A stretch of DNA of 64,000 bases from Chryseobacterium gilvum (GTDB taxonomy: Bacteria > Bacteroidota > Bacteroidia > Flavobacteriales > Weeksellaceae), in the NCBI RefSeq assembly GCF_025628965.1, contig NZ_JAOTEN010000001.1:1240001-1304000 (forward strand), given 5' to 3'. The number at the start of each line of letters is the position of its first letter. Within the stretch, counting starts at the first letter, position 1. The position numbers were made by a program, and so were the translations under genes. Below the pieces are notes generated by a model, which saw nothing but the letters and a program-made list of their open reading frames with translations, searched no databases and was not told the origin of the DNA. Below are positions 26,137-36,775 of this stretch, piece by piece.

Positions 26137-26970
26137 TTATCCTCCGACAAAATCTCCGCCGTTGATATGAATAATTTCTCCCGTAATATAGCTTGAATCT
26201 TCTGATGCCAGAAAAACATACGCAGGTGCAACTTCTGAAGGTTGACCGGCTCTTTTTAACGGAGTATCTTTCCCGAAACTCGCAATATCGTCGAATGTTT
26301 CCTTTACCAAAGGAGTCCAGATCGGTCCCGGAGCAATTCCGTTCACTAATATTTTTTTCTCAGCAAGATTGGTAGCCATAGAACGTACAAATGTAGCAAT
26401 TGCGCCTTTTGTAGCAGAATAATCAATAAGGTGTTCACTTCCACGGTATGCGGTAACTGATGTGGTACAGATAATTCTGGAACCCTTTTTCATGAATGCA
26501 AGACAATCTCTCGTGAGAGAAATCATAGATATGATATTGACATTAAACGTTCTGCTGATCTGCTCGTCTGAAATTTTTTCTACCTCACTTTCCGGAAACT
26601 GAATTCCTGCATTGTTTACCAGAATATCAAGATTTTTCCATTTTTTCTGTATTAGATCCAGACATTTTGCACGAAAATTCTTTTTAGAGATATCTCCTTT
26701 CAGAAGAATACATTCCCGCCCTTCCTTTTGAACCAGTTTTTGAGTTTCTCTGGCATCTTTGTCACTTTCTTTATAAATGATGGCAATATCTGCACCTTCC
26801 CTGGCAAAATGTACTGCAACCGCCTGTCCGATGCCGCTGTCTCCTCCTGTAATGACTGCTTTTTTATTGAGAAGTTTGTAGCTTCCCGTATAATTTTTAC
26901 GGATAATTTCCGGATATAACCCATCCGCAGGAACCTTGGATAAAGACTTTGACCTGTTCTGTGTTTTCAT
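26137..26970 (-). CDS. SDR-family oxidoreductase
   Basis: About 277 residues, an NAD(P)-dependent short-chain dehydrogenase. Cofactor site ITGGDSGIGQAVA; NNAG motif in ILVNNAGIQF; catalytic Ser-x12-Tyr-x3-Lys as TSVTAYRG and YSATKGA; C-terminal GEIIHINGG. The N-terminal extension with PADGLYPEIIRKNY resembles general-stress SDRs (YhdF/Gsp39-like). A GTG at 26991 would add seven residues; the ATG at 26970 is preferred. Substrate unknown. Confidence 0.85.
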   Translation of the reverse strand: MKTQNRSKSLSKVPADGLYPEIIRKNYTGSYKLLNKKAVITGGDSGIGQAVAVHFAREGADIAIIYKESDKDARETQKLVQKEGRECILLKGDISKKNFRAKCLDLIQKKWKNLDILVNNAGIQFPESEVEKISDEQISRTFNVNIISMISLTRDCLAFMKKGSRIICTTSVTAYRGSEHLIDYSATKGAIATFVRSMATNLAEKKILVNGIAPGPIWTPLVKETFDDIASFGKDTPLKRAGQPSEVAPAYVFLASEDSSYITGEIIHINGGDFVGG

Positions 26971-27013
26971 AAGCAATTTTTTATCATTCACATCAAACAG
27001 TACGCCGCAACTA

Positions 27014-27877
27014 TTAAGAAGAATACGCTTCTTCTAAATCTGCAATGACAATTTTCTGCATCTTCATCATAGCCTGAACGACTTTCTGAGCTTTTTCCTG
27101 ATCAGGATCGCTCATCAGCTGAATCAGTTTTTTAGGGACAATCTGCCAACTGAATCCGAATTTGTCTTTCAGCCAGCCACATCTGCTTTCAGTACCTCCG
27201 TCAGAAGTAAGAGAATTCCATAACCGGTCTGTTTCTTCCTGATCATTGGTCATGACCACCATAGAAATCGCTTCATTAAAATCAAACTGATGATCATAAG
27301 AATTATCCATACAAAACAGAGAATAACCGCTGATTTCAAAATGAGCATGCTGAATATTTTCCGGAATTTCGTGGTTTTCTTCTCCTACACCATCACCATA
27401 TTTTAACACGTTTCCTATTTTTGACCCGGGAAATATTTTTGTATACAGTTCCATGGCTTCCATCGCTTTTCCGTTATTATCGTGAATAAACATTAAAGTA
27501 GGAATGATTTTCTGATTTCCTATATTTTCATTTAAATTCAACTGCCACGTAACGCCAAATTTATCTCGGATCCAACCATATTTTTTGCTCCATGGATAAG
27601 AGTCGAGCGGCATTAATGCAACACCTCCACTTTCCAGCTGATCCCAGTAATTCTGTATTTCTTCTTCAGTCTCGCACATCACCATGAATGAAACCGAAGC
27701 ATTTTTTTCAAAATACGGACCGCCATTGAGAAGCATAAATTTCTGGCCGAAAAGATCAATATTTAAAACTACGGGCGTATCTGCCGTAATGGCTCCTCCA
27801 AATATTTTGCAGTAAAATTCTGCAGACTGTTTGCCGTCATCATTATACCAGAGACAGGGGAAAATATCATTATTCAT
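27014..27877 (-). CDS. Two-domain VOC (PhnB-like) protein
   Basis: 287 residues made of two consecutive VOC/PhnB-like domains (about 3-130 and 140-265), each with the FYCKIFGG / LYTKIFPGSKI element and the KYGWIRDKFGVTWQLN / RCGWLKDKFGFSWQIV closing strand. Such proteins belong to the glyoxalase/bleomycin-resistance fold; activity not defined. The C-terminal helix (KAQKVVQAMMKMQKIVIADL) is typical of this subgroup. Confidence 0.87.
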   Translation of the reverse strand: MNNDIFPCLWYNDDGKQSAEFYCKIFGGAITADTPVVLNIDLFGQKFMLLNGGPYFEKNASVSFMVMCETEEEIQNYWDQLESGGVALMPLDSYPWSKKYGWIRDKFGVTWQLNLNENIGNQKIIPTLMFIHDNNGKAMEAMELYTKIFPGSKIGNVLKYGDGVGEENHEIPENIQHAHFEISGYSLFCMDNSYDHQFDFNEAISMVVMTNDQEETDRLWNSLTSDGGTESRCGWLKDKFGFSWQIVPKKLIQLMSDPDQEKAQKVVQAMMKMQKIVIADLEEAYSS

Positions 27878-27960
27878 TTTAAAATTTTTTAGAAAATTAG
27901 TTTGAGCAAAATCACTAAATTAAGGAATTCTGTTCTGTAAATTATTGAGTTTTTTTCAAA

Positions 27961-28206
27961 TTAAATACCGTCGTGGTCAAAAAATACATGATGTTCTTCC
28001 ATATATTTTTTCAATTTTAACATGGTGTTTTTTCCGAAACCGTGGAGGTTTGAAATTTCTTTTTCAGAATATGCTGAAAGCTTGTCCAAAGAATCTATTT
28101 TTTCTTTTCTTAGCGCTCTTCTTGCGGGCATTGCAATAGTTCCTTCCAAAAAGTCATTTTTTTCAACATGATGATCAGGGTTAACGGAACGTAAACATTT
28201 TGCCAT
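27961..28206 (-). CDS. Small helix-hairpin-helix protein
   Basis: 81 residues from the Met at 28206 (a Met six codons upstream is possible). The segment PARRALRKEKIDSLDKLSAY with ISNLHGFGKNTMLKLKKYME is a helix-hairpin-helix unit like the RNA polymerase alpha C-terminal domain, so nucleic-acid binding is likely. It lies between VOC and SRPBCC genes in the stress-type cluster, 14 bases before the next gene's stop. Role unknown. Confidence 0.7.
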   Translation of the reverse strand: MAKCLRSVNPDHHVEKNDFLEGTIAMPARRALRKEKIDSLDKLSAYSEKEISNLHGFGKNTMLKLKKYMEEHHVFFDHDGI

Positions 28207-28237
28207 TATAATCAGATTGATCATGCTCAGAAAATTA

Positions 28238-28651
28238 TCAGTTGTTCTCTACGTACTTTTGAAAATTATTTAAAATAGCATACCATCCGTCGCGCTGCAT
28301 TTCTATAGGATTCTGCTGTTCAGGATCAAAAATCTGGATTACTTTTGTCGTATCGCCATCTATTTTTTGAAACTGTATTTCTACGTTTCTTCCATCTTCA
28401 AGATGATATTTTATTTTTTCTCCCGGGATTACTTCATCATATATTCCTTCAAAGTCAAATCCGAAGCTCCCATCTTTGGCTTCCATTCTGGTTTTGAATT
28501 TTCCGCCTGCCCGAAGATCATTTTCTGATGACGGACATTGCCATGATTCATGCGCGAAATTCCACTTCGTAATATGATCCGGAGTATTGAAATAATCCCA
28601 TACTTTTTGTACCGGTGCTGAAATCGTACTATTTATTGTTATTGGTTCCAT
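28238..28651 (-). CDS. SRPBCC (AHSA1-type) protein, third copy
   Basis: 137 residues. Opening ITINSTISAPVQKVWDYFNT with PDHITKWNFA, core FDFEGIYDEVIPGEKIKYHL, and C-terminal helix QRDGWYAILNNFQKYVE: the AHSA1-type steroid/lipid-binding fold. More divergent from the two copies at 25-26 kb than they are from each other. Confidence 0.87.
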   Translation of the reverse strand: MEPITINSTISAPVQKVWDYFNTPDHITKWNFAHESWQCPSSENDLRAGGKFKTRMEAKDGSFGFDFEGIYDEVIPGEKIKYHLEDGRNVEIQFQKIDGDTTKVIQIFDPEQQNPIEMQRDGWYAILNNFQKYVENN

Positions 28652-28703
28652 CTTAATTATATTTGTGTGTATAGTTATAATTGCAGTGTCATTAAATATA
28701 AGA

Positions 28704-29135
28704 CTATTTAGTGTATTGCTCGTTATAATTGATCATCCAGTGAATCCCGTATTTATCCTGAAAGCTGCCAAAGTAATCTCCCCAGAACTGGTCTTCAAGT
28801 GGCATTTCGATATTTCCTCCTTCTGAAAGGCCTTTAAACAATTGATCTGCTTCTTCACGGGATTCGGGGAAAATCGAAACATAATTATTGTTCCCAACCG
28901 TTAAGTTTTGCCCGAAACTCGGCACAATGTCTGAAGCCATTAAAAGGTCGTTTCCTATTGGCAATGCGATATGCATCACTCTGTTTTTCTCTTCTTCAGA
29001 TAGATTTTCGGTTCCGGGAGCATTTCCCATTTTGTGGATTTCACCCAGAAATTCTCCACCGAAAACAGATTTGTAAAAGGTAAAAGCTTCTTCCGCTTTA
29101 CCATCAAAATTTAAATATGAATTTAATTTTGCCAT
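28704..29135 (-). CDS. VOC-family (PhnB-like) protein
   Basis: 143 residues, single PhnB-type VOC domain: LNSYLNFDGKAEEAFTFYKS, VFGGEFLGEI, the central VMHIALPIGND strand and closing FWGDYFGSFQDKYGIHWMIN. Often annotated as glyoxalase or 3-demethylubiquinone methyltransferase-like, but the biochemical role is not established. Confidence 0.88.
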   Translation of the reverse strand: MAKLNSYLNFDGKAEEAFTFYKSVFGGEFLGEIHKMGNAPGTENLSEEEKNRVMHIALPIGNDLLMASDIVPSFGQNLTVGNNNYVSIFPESREEADQLFKGLSEGGNIEMPLEDQFWGDYFGSFQDKYGIHWMINYNEQYTK

Positions 29136-29297
29136 GATATTTATTTTTAAGTTTGTTTTTTATTATAAGGAGGTTTTTGCATAATAATCTCACCTTTTTA
29201 ACGCAAGAATGCAAAGACTTTTTGAAATGATTGAGAATAGTTTTAGTTTGCACGGTCGTTTAACTCAGCATTATTAGAACTCTATATGCGCTTCATC

Positions 29298-30071
29298 TTA
29301 GTCTAAAAACTTCTCTACCGTATTTACAGTCGTATCAATCAGGTTTTTGTCTACATTTCCATTAAAATCTGCCATCATATACGAACCATGTGTTGCCGGT
29401 AAAATCATCAATCGGGCATCCTTGACCCATCGCCACATTTCTGCGGCATGTTCTGGCTTCATCACATCCTGATCACCTGAAATGAACAATGTCTTAGCCT
29501 TGATGGAAGTTAAAATTTTCTCATCCCAGTCTTTGAAAGTCTGCATTCTTGTACAGTCTTTTTCAAACATGTTTTCAAGCTTTGAAATGTCTGGATTCAG
29601 CTGTAAAAAATTATTTTTAAGCATTTCCGGCATTGATTGTAAATCAGCTTGCATCATATTTCCAAAGAAACCGTCTATTATTCCGCTTCTTTTGTAAAAT
29701 GCAGATGCCACAATCAGCTGATTTACTATTTCCGGATGGCGATGAGCGATCTGCATCACCGTATTTCCACCGTTGCTGAAACCCCAGAAAGAAGCTTTTT
29801 TAATTTTTAACTGTTTCAGGACCGCGGCAACATCATCTGCATCCTGCTCGAAAGTTTCGGGAATATCGCGATGTGCGGTTAAACCATGGTTTTGAAGATC
29901 AATTCCGATTAACTGAAACTTGCTTTCCAGTCTTGGAATAATTTCTTTATAATCAAATGAAAAAGAGCTTCCGCCACCATGAATTAAAACTAACGATTTT
30001 CCGGAACCATACATTTCGTAATAGAACTGAATTCCGTTTGCCGATTGATATCCTTTTTCAGTGAGGCTCAT
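29298..30071 (-). CDS. Alpha/beta hydrolase
   Basis: 257 residues. Oxyanion/HG element LVLIHGGGSSF, nucleophile elbow GFSNGG with Ser at the centre, acid in SGDQDVMKPE and base His in PATHGSYM near the C-terminus: a full Ser-Asp-His set. Cytosolic, no signal peptide. Three bases separate it from the DinB gene upstream, so they are co-transcribed. Substrate unknown. Confidence 0.87.
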   Translation of the reverse strand: MSLTEKGYQSANGIQFYYEMYGSGKSLVLIHGGGSSFSFDYKEIIPRLESKFQLIGIDLQNHGLTAHRDIPETFEQDADDVAAVLKQLKIKKASFWGFSNGGNTVMQIAHRHPEIVNQLIVASAFYKRSGIIDGFFGNMMQADLQSMPEMLKNNFLQLNPDISKLENMFEKDCTRMQTFKDWDEKILTSIKAKTLFISGDQDVMKPEHAAEMWRWVKDARLMILPATHGSYMMADFNGNVDKNLIDTTVNTVEKFLD

Positions 30072-30074
30072 AGA

Positions 30075-30599
30075 TCAGTATTTTATGTTTTCATCGAAAT
30101 CATACTTCATTCCTTCATATCCCAAAATTCTTCGCATTAAGCCTATTTGCCCGCATAAATAATCTTCACGCCCGATGCACATTCCTATAAAATTCAGCAC
30201 GTTTTCAGGAAAAAAATCAATATTCATCCCCATTGGAAAAGCTTTATCCAATTCTTCATCTGAGATTTCCAGTAACTTTTGATAGACCAAAGGTGAAATT
30301 GTATGAAAAGAATCTTTAAGCTGTTTAAGAGAAGGATAAGTCATATTTTCATCCAGAGCTTTTCCCTGAAAGAAAAAGTCTTTATATTGAAATTCTTCAT
30401 CCAGTCCGAGTATATTTCCTAAAGCATAGCGCATATCGAGAAAGTTACCGACCATCCAGATAATATGATTGGTTCTGCCTTCAATTCTTTTCAGTGCATC
30501 TTCTTCAGAAATGCCTTCAAGTGCCATGATAAAGCTTTGGCTATGCCCTCTGAAAGCCGGAATGATAATGTCTAATTTTTTTGATTTCGGTATATCCAT
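30075..30599 (-). CDS. DinB-family protein lacking the metal triad
   Basis: 174 residues with the four-helix DinB/YfiT layout: opening GISEEDALKRIEGRTNHIIW, closing CGQIGLMRRILGYEGMKYD. Compared with the adjacent paralogue at 30634, the three metal-binding His are replaced by N52, R144 and L148. It should therefore not bind a divalent metal in the usual way and may be non-enzymatic. It lies between the second DinB gene and the alpha/beta hydrolase in one operon. Confidence 0.82.
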   Translation of the reverse strand: MDIPKSKKLDIIIPAFRGHSQSFIMALEGISEEDALKRIEGRTNHIIWMVGNFLDMRYALGNILGLDEEFQYKDFFFQGKALDENMTYPSLKQLKDSFHTISPLVYQKLLEISDEELDKAFPMGMNIDFFPENVLNFIGMCIGREDYLCGQIGLMRRILGYEGMKYDFDENIKY

Positions 30600-30633
30600 T
30601 TGATGTTATATTTGAAGTAGTTTTTAGAAATTT

Positions 30634-31086
30634 TTATTTTATCGCGCCGGACTTACCGAGAATCCTTCTGAGATATCCGAGCTGGCCGCTGTGATACGCT
30701 TCATGAAAAGAAAGTGTTGCAATATCTTTAAGACGTTCGGGACTGAAGCTTTCTATACTGCTGAGCTTTGATTCTAATTTTTCCTGAGAATCTTTTAAAT
30801 ACGTTTTAAGTTCTTCGAATGTCGCAAACTCATGCTGTCTTTGCAAAGGAATTTCTCCTCGGTTATAGCCGGAAAACTTTTCACTGTCCCAAACTGAATG
30901 TTCGTCTAAAATTTGTAAGAAGGCATTTCTGATATAGATGATGTGGCCGAGAACCCAGTTCATGCAATTGGCTTCATTATTAGGAAAAACCATTGCTTCT
31001 TCATTGGTAATCCCATCAATATTCATGAGTATTACTTTGTAGGTGCTGGTTGCCTGAATTCTTATAATTTCAATATCGTTTTTCAT
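30634..31086 (-). CDS. DinB-family metal-binding protein
   Basis: 150 residues from the ATG at 31086. The triad is intact: H48 in MNWVLGHIIYIRNAF, H128 and H132 in SFHEAYHSGQLGYLRRILGK. DinB/YfiT proteins are four-helix bundles; some are thiol-dependent transferases (bacillithiol or mycothiol), many are undefined. An in-frame start ten codons upstream gives an atypical N-terminus and is not favoured. Confidence 0.85.
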   Translation of the reverse strand: MKNDIEIIRIQATSTYKVILMNIDGITNEEAMVFPNNEANCMNWVLGHIIYIRNAFLQILDEHSVWDSEKFSGYNRGEIPLQRQHEFATFEELKTYLKDSQEKLESKLSSIESFSPERLKDIATLSFHEAYHSGQLGYLRRILGKSGAIK

Positions 31087-31161
31087 AAATTTGGATTTAA
31101 CGGGGTTGAACAGCAATTTTACTTTTAAAAATTGCTTCTGAAGAGTCTGAAATTGAGAAAT

Positions 31162-31569
31162 TTATTCCGTAGGAAATTGAGAAATGTCTGCATGGATTAC
31201 ATTCCATCCATGTCCGTTGATATCCCAGAAAGAATTCTGATACATCCAGCCATGATCCTGCGCTTCTTCATGTTGATACGCTCCGTTTTCGACAGCGGCG
31301 TTCACTACCTGATCTACTTCTTCACGGCTGTTTAAGCTGATTGCCACCAAAACCTGTGTGGTATCCCCTTTCGGAACCGGCCTTTCGGAAAAAGTCTGGA
31401 AATATTCCTCGGTTAAAAACATGATTTGAATATCATCATTCAGCGCTATGCACACCGCTTTTTCGTCAGAAACCTGATCATTAACAGAGAATCCGATTTT
31501 TGTCCAGAATTCTTTTGTTTTCTGAATATCTTTAACCGGGAGATTGACATAAATTTGCTTGATTTTCAT
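31162..31569 (-). CDS. VOC-family glyoxalase-like protein
   Basis: 135 residues, single VOC domain: IYVNLPVKDIQKTKEFWTKI followed by GFSVNDQVSDEKAV, and the closing HGWMYQNSFWDINGHGWNVI. Resembles lactoylglutathione lyase-like proteins of Bacteroidota. It has its own minus-strand promoter at 31599-31626 and is the first gene in the VOC/DinB run downstream of the Crp/Fnr regulator. Confidence 0.87.
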   Translation of the reverse strand: MKIKQIYVNLPVKDIQKTKEFWTKIGFSVNDQVSDEKAVCIALNDDIQIMFLTEEYFQTFSERPVPKGDTTQVLVAISLNSREEVDQVVNAAVENGAYQHEEAQDHGWMYQNSFWDINGHGWNVIHADISQFPTE

Positions 31570-31598
31570 GATGTAATTTTTAATGTTAAACTTTTAAC

Positions 31599-31626
31599 CA
31601 AAATTACAACGTTGTTGAAAAAACCA
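31599..31626 (-). promoter_or_regulatory. Promoter of the VOC gene
   Basis: Minus strand TTG (31624-31626), 17 bases, TAATTTTG (31599-31606). It overlaps the hairpin that ends the upstream regulator gene. Confidence 0.5.
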
Positions 31627-31644
31627 ACTTGCCATAAGGCAAGA
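31613..31644 (-). terminator. Terminator after the Crp/Fnr-type gene
   Basis: Stem CTTGCC/GGCAAG (31627-31642) with loop ATAA, followed on the minus strand by TTGGTTTTTT. The same palindrome could serve as an operator for the neighbouring promoter. Confidence 0.55.
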
Positions 31645-31645
31645 T

Positions 31646-32236
31646 TTAATTTTTTTTCGGATGCGAAACCAATTCTTTGCGGATTCTGCTAAGTGAAGTA
31701 TCTGTAACGCCCAGATAAGAAGCAATCTGCTTCAAGGGGGCAAACTGTATGACCTGCGGTTTTTGTTCCAACAGATTAAGGTAACGTCTGGTTGCAGAAA
31801 GCGTAAACATCTCCGTAGAACGTTGTTTGTATATAAAAAGCTGCTGCGACATCCATGCTCTTCCCCATTCTCGTAAATTCGGGATTTTGTGGAATAATTC
31901 CTGAAAAACTTCAAAATCAAACTTCCAGCATTCGCAGTCTGTGATGCAGACAATATTTTCCTGGGTGGGAATTCTCTGAAACAATGAAGAAACATCGATA
32001 ATGATCTCATTCCTGGCAAAAAAATGCGTGGTGACTTCGTTTCCGTTAAAATCATTTACATATGATCTTGACAGACCGTTTTCCAGGATATAATATTCAT
32101 TTGCCGTATTTCCTTCTTTCAGAATAAGCTCGCCTTTCTGAAAAAAAACTTTTTCATGTGCCTTAAAAATTTCTTCCAGCTCTTCATCAAGAAAAAAAGG
32201 AAAATCGTAGCAGATTTCTAAAGATGGATTGGTCAT
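31646..32236 (-). CDS. Crp/Fnr-family transcription regulator
   Basis: 196 residues. N-terminal cyclic-nucleotide-binding-like beta-roll (20-120; GELILKEGNTANEYYILENG) without the RAL-type cAMP contact, then dimer helix and a C-terminal helix-turn-helix (PLKQIASYLGVTDTSLSRIR). No Cys cluster for an FeS centre. This is the Bacteroidota group whose effectors are unknown. Standing at the head of the VOC/DinB/SRPBCC run, it is a plausible regulator of it. Confidence 0.88.
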   Translation of the reverse strand: MTNPSLEICYDFPFFLDEELEEIFKAHEKVFFQKGELILKEGNTANEYYILENGLSRSYVNDFNGNEVTTHFFARNEIIIDVSSLFQRIPTQENIVCITDCECWKFDFEVFQELFHKIPNLREWGRAWMSQQLFIYKQRSTEMFTLSATRRYLNLLEQKPQVIQFAPLKQIASYLGVTDTSLSRIRKELVSHPKKN

Positions 32237-32329
32237 CAGTCAATGTTTTTTTGAACTGCTAAAATTAAAATTTTTATTGGAACTGATGAAAAAAAATATT
32301 CAGTAGTGTAAGATTCACCAAAAATTAAA

Positions 32330-33541
32330 TTAAAATAAAGAAAGCTGAATCGGTTTTGGATTTGCAGGCTTCTTCGCATCTCCGAAAACAGTTTTCCCGC
32401 CGAAACGCCATGAATTTTGCCGTTCTTCTTCAATGACTTGCTGAATATCAAAATTGGGAGTGAAATCTTTTTCCGTAGCTTCTACGATCTGACGAAGCTT
32501 ATTCAGGGTTTTTAATTTATCTGAATTTCCAAGTTTTGATTTTTCGATTCCCGTTCTGAGAATCTGAATGCTTTCATCATACACTTTGGTGGGAACCGGA
32601 AAAGGATGTCCGTCTTTTCCACCATGTGCAAAAGAAAATCTTGCAGGGTCTTTGAATCTGGATGGTGCACCGTGAATTACTTCGCTCACCAAAGCCAATG
32701 ACTGCATTGTTCTGGGACCGACTCCTTCTAGAAGCAATAAATCTTCAAAGTTCTGCGGCTGTTGTTCGCGCGTTACATACAGCAATGCTCCTAAACGTCT
32801 CAGATCTACATCGGAAGCTTGTACGTCATGATGATTGGGAAGAATTAACCTTGAAAAATCGCTCATAATCTCCGCAGAATCGGTGTGAGAAATATCTAAA
32901 ATTCCTTTTCTGTTTTCTGATGCTGCAGAATCTGTGAGATTCAAAATATGACCTTTTGAGACCCCGTTAATTCCTGTATGAGGTTCTTCAATAAAAGATT
33001 TCAGATTTTCAGAATGCCAATGATAGCGTCTTGCCGTTCCGTCTGATTCATGCATTCCCTGCTGAACAACGCTCCAATTCCCTTTATCTGATACGATAAA
33101 ATTGTGCAGATACAATTGGTAACCATCCTGAATCGCGGTATTATCTACTTTTGCGGAAAGTTTGCTGGCTCTTACTAATTCTGTTCCGTTCAGGCCTGTT
33201 TTATCGGCTATCTGGATTAATTCTGAAGGCGTGTCTCTGGAAAATTTACCTTTCCCTCCACAAATATATAACCCGAGAGATGATGAATTGGGATTAATGG
33301 AACGTTTTAAGGCACCCATCACAGAAGTCGTAATTCCTGAAGAATGCCAATCCATTCCCATCACTGCACCGAAGCTTTGAAACCAGAAAGGGTCTGCCAA
33401 TCTTCGTAAAACCTCATCTTTGCTGTAATCTGCCAAAATAGCTTCAATAACCGACAGTCCCAAAATAGACATACGCTCGTATAACCACGGCGGTACTTTG
33501 CCGTTGTGAAGAGGTAAATCTGCTGTTCCGGAACGTTTCAT
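32330..33541 (-). CDS. DUF763 protein with HhH and C-terminal clamp-type motif
   Basis: 403 residues. MKRSGTADLPLHNGKVPPWL is the hallmark N-terminus of DUF763, a family of unknown function in bacteria and archaea. A helix-hairpin-helix with LLEGVGPRTMQSLALVSEVI lies at about 255-280. The protein ends KPIQLSLF: residues 399-403, QLSLF, match the beta sliding clamp-binding pentapeptide (QL[S/D]LF). DNA binding and recruitment to the replication clamp are therefore suggested; no nuclease motif is obvious. Its coding frame ends 93 bases before the regulator gene. Confidence 0.85.
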   Translation of the reverse strand: MKRSGTADLPLHNGKVPPWLYERMSILGLSVIEAILADYSKDEVLRRLADPFWFQSFGAVMGMDWHSSGITTSVMGALKRSINPNSSSLGLYICGGKGKFSRDTPSELIQIADKTGLNGTELVRASKLSAKVDNTAIQDGYQLYLHNFIVSDKGNWSVVQQGMHESDGTARRYHWHSENLKSFIEEPHTGINGVSKGHILNLTDSAASENRKGILDISHTDSAEIMSDFSRLILPNHHDVQASDVDLRRLGALLYVTREQQPQNFEDLLLLEGVGPRTMQSLALVSEVIHGAPSRFKDPARFSFAHGGKDGHPFPVPTKVYDESIQILRTGIEKSKLGNSDKLKTLNKLRQIVEATEKDFTPNFDIQQVIEEERQNSWRFGGKTVFGDAKKPANPKPIQLSLF

Positions 33542-33611
33542 TGAATGGGTAAATTTAATATTAAAAGAATTAAATTCTGATGATCTGAATCATTAATTTT
33601 TATATGTATTC

Positions 33612-33645
33612 AAAACAAAAACCTTGCGAAAAAATTCACAAGGCT
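33612..33645 (-). terminator. Terminator of tpx
   Basis: CCTTGCGAA pairs with TTCACAAGG (one mismatch); followed on the minus strand by TTTTTGTTTTG. Confidence 0.7.
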
Positions 33646-33667
33646 TTATGAAAATTTTATTCCTGAA

Positions 33668-34165
33668 TTATTTTAATGCAGAAAGCGCTGCTTCATAATT
33701 CGGCTCGTCGGCAATTTCTGAAACCTGCTCCGTATATATTACTTTATTGTTCTCATCAGTTACAATTACAGCGCGGCTCAAAAGGCCTTTCATCGGTGAA
33801 TCGGTAATAGTTACTTCATAATCATCACCAAAGCTGCTTCTGAAATCTGAAAGTGTTTCTACATTATTCAACCCTTCAGCAGCACAAAATCTTGTCAGAG
33901 CAAAAGGAAGATCTTTAGAAACATTGATCACTACTATATTATTAAGATTTGAAGCCTCTTCATTAAATTTTCTGGCAGAAGATGCGCAAGTAGGTGTATC
34001 GATACTCGGAAAAATATTGAAAACTTTTTTCTTGCCTTCAAAACTATCCAGTGTTTTGATGCTTAATCCGGAATCTACCAGTGCAAAATCTTTTATCGTA
34101 GTTCCTACTGATGGTAAAGTCCCAATGGTATTTACCGGATTGCCTTTTAATGTGATATTTGACAT
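33668..34165 (-). CDS. tpx: Thiol peroxidase, cytosolic
   Basis: 165 residues, atypical 2-Cys peroxiredoxin reducing hydroperoxides with thioredoxin. Peroxidatic C60 in SIDTPTCASSARKF and resolving C94 in LTRFCAAEGLNN; family-typical LSDFRSSFG. No signal peptide. Monocistronic, with a full-consensus promoter (34186-34215) and a terminator. An exported paralogue lies at 42836. Confidence 0.95.
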   Translation of the reverse strand: MSNITLKGNPVNTIGTLPSVGTTIKDFALVDSGLSIKTLDSFEGKKKVFNIFPSIDTPTCASSARKFNEEASNLNNIVVINVSKDLPFALTRFCAAEGLNNVETLSDFRSSFGDDYEVTITDSPMKGLLSRAVIVTDENNKVIYTEQVSEIADEPNYEAALSALK

Positions 34166-34185
34166 ACTTTATTTTTTAAGTTGTT

Positions 34186-34215
34186 CAAATTTAATCAAAA
34201 TAGAAAGCTCTTCAA
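34186..34215 (-). promoter_or_regulatory. Consensus promoter of tpx
   Basis: Minus strand TTG (34213-34215), exactly 19 bases, TAAATTTG (34186-34193). Leader of about 15 bases. Confidence 0.75.
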
Positions 34216-34287
34216 TGATATAAAGGTTAAATAATTCTTAAAGTAAAAATTCTTATTTAGGTTTAATCCAAAAAAATTAAATTTTAA

Positions 34288-36552
<2,265 letters not shown>

Positions 36553-36571
36553 TTTCTGATTTAATATAATG

Positions 36572-36600
36572 AAAAGCTCCTTTAGTAAGGAGCTTTTTTA
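36572..36600 (+). terminator. Terminator of icd
   Basis: Perfect stem AAAAGCTCCTT/AAGGAGCTTTT, loop TAGT, then T run. Confidence 0.9.
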
Positions 36601-36713
36601 TTTTATTAAACATGAATGACACAAATATTTTCACACAAAACACAGTAGAACATACAAATGTTTATCATTCTGAAATGAAGAATCTAATCAAAGAATTATT
36701 AAAAGTTTATACT

Positions 36714-36733
36714 TTAAGTTTTGGCTAAAGCCA
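36714..36733 (+). repeat. Dispersed 20-bp element, copy 1
   Basis: TTAAGTTTTGGCTAAAGCCA, with the internal palindrome TGGCTAAAGCCA. The identical 20 bases occur in reverse orientation at 57907-57926. Confidence 0.65.
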
Positions 36734-36775
36734 ATCTGAAGTCTATCAAAAAACTAATTTCTAATTTCTAATTAT

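Noticed and set aside
28670..28690. TATATTTG on the plus strand near 28665 and 30610
   Set aside because: No plus-strand gene follows; chance matches in AT-rich sequence.
29136..29297. AACGCAAGAATGCAAAG stretch as a degenerate dispersed repeat
   Set aside because: Reminiscent of GCAAAG-type repeats in the genus, but too short to tell from one copy.
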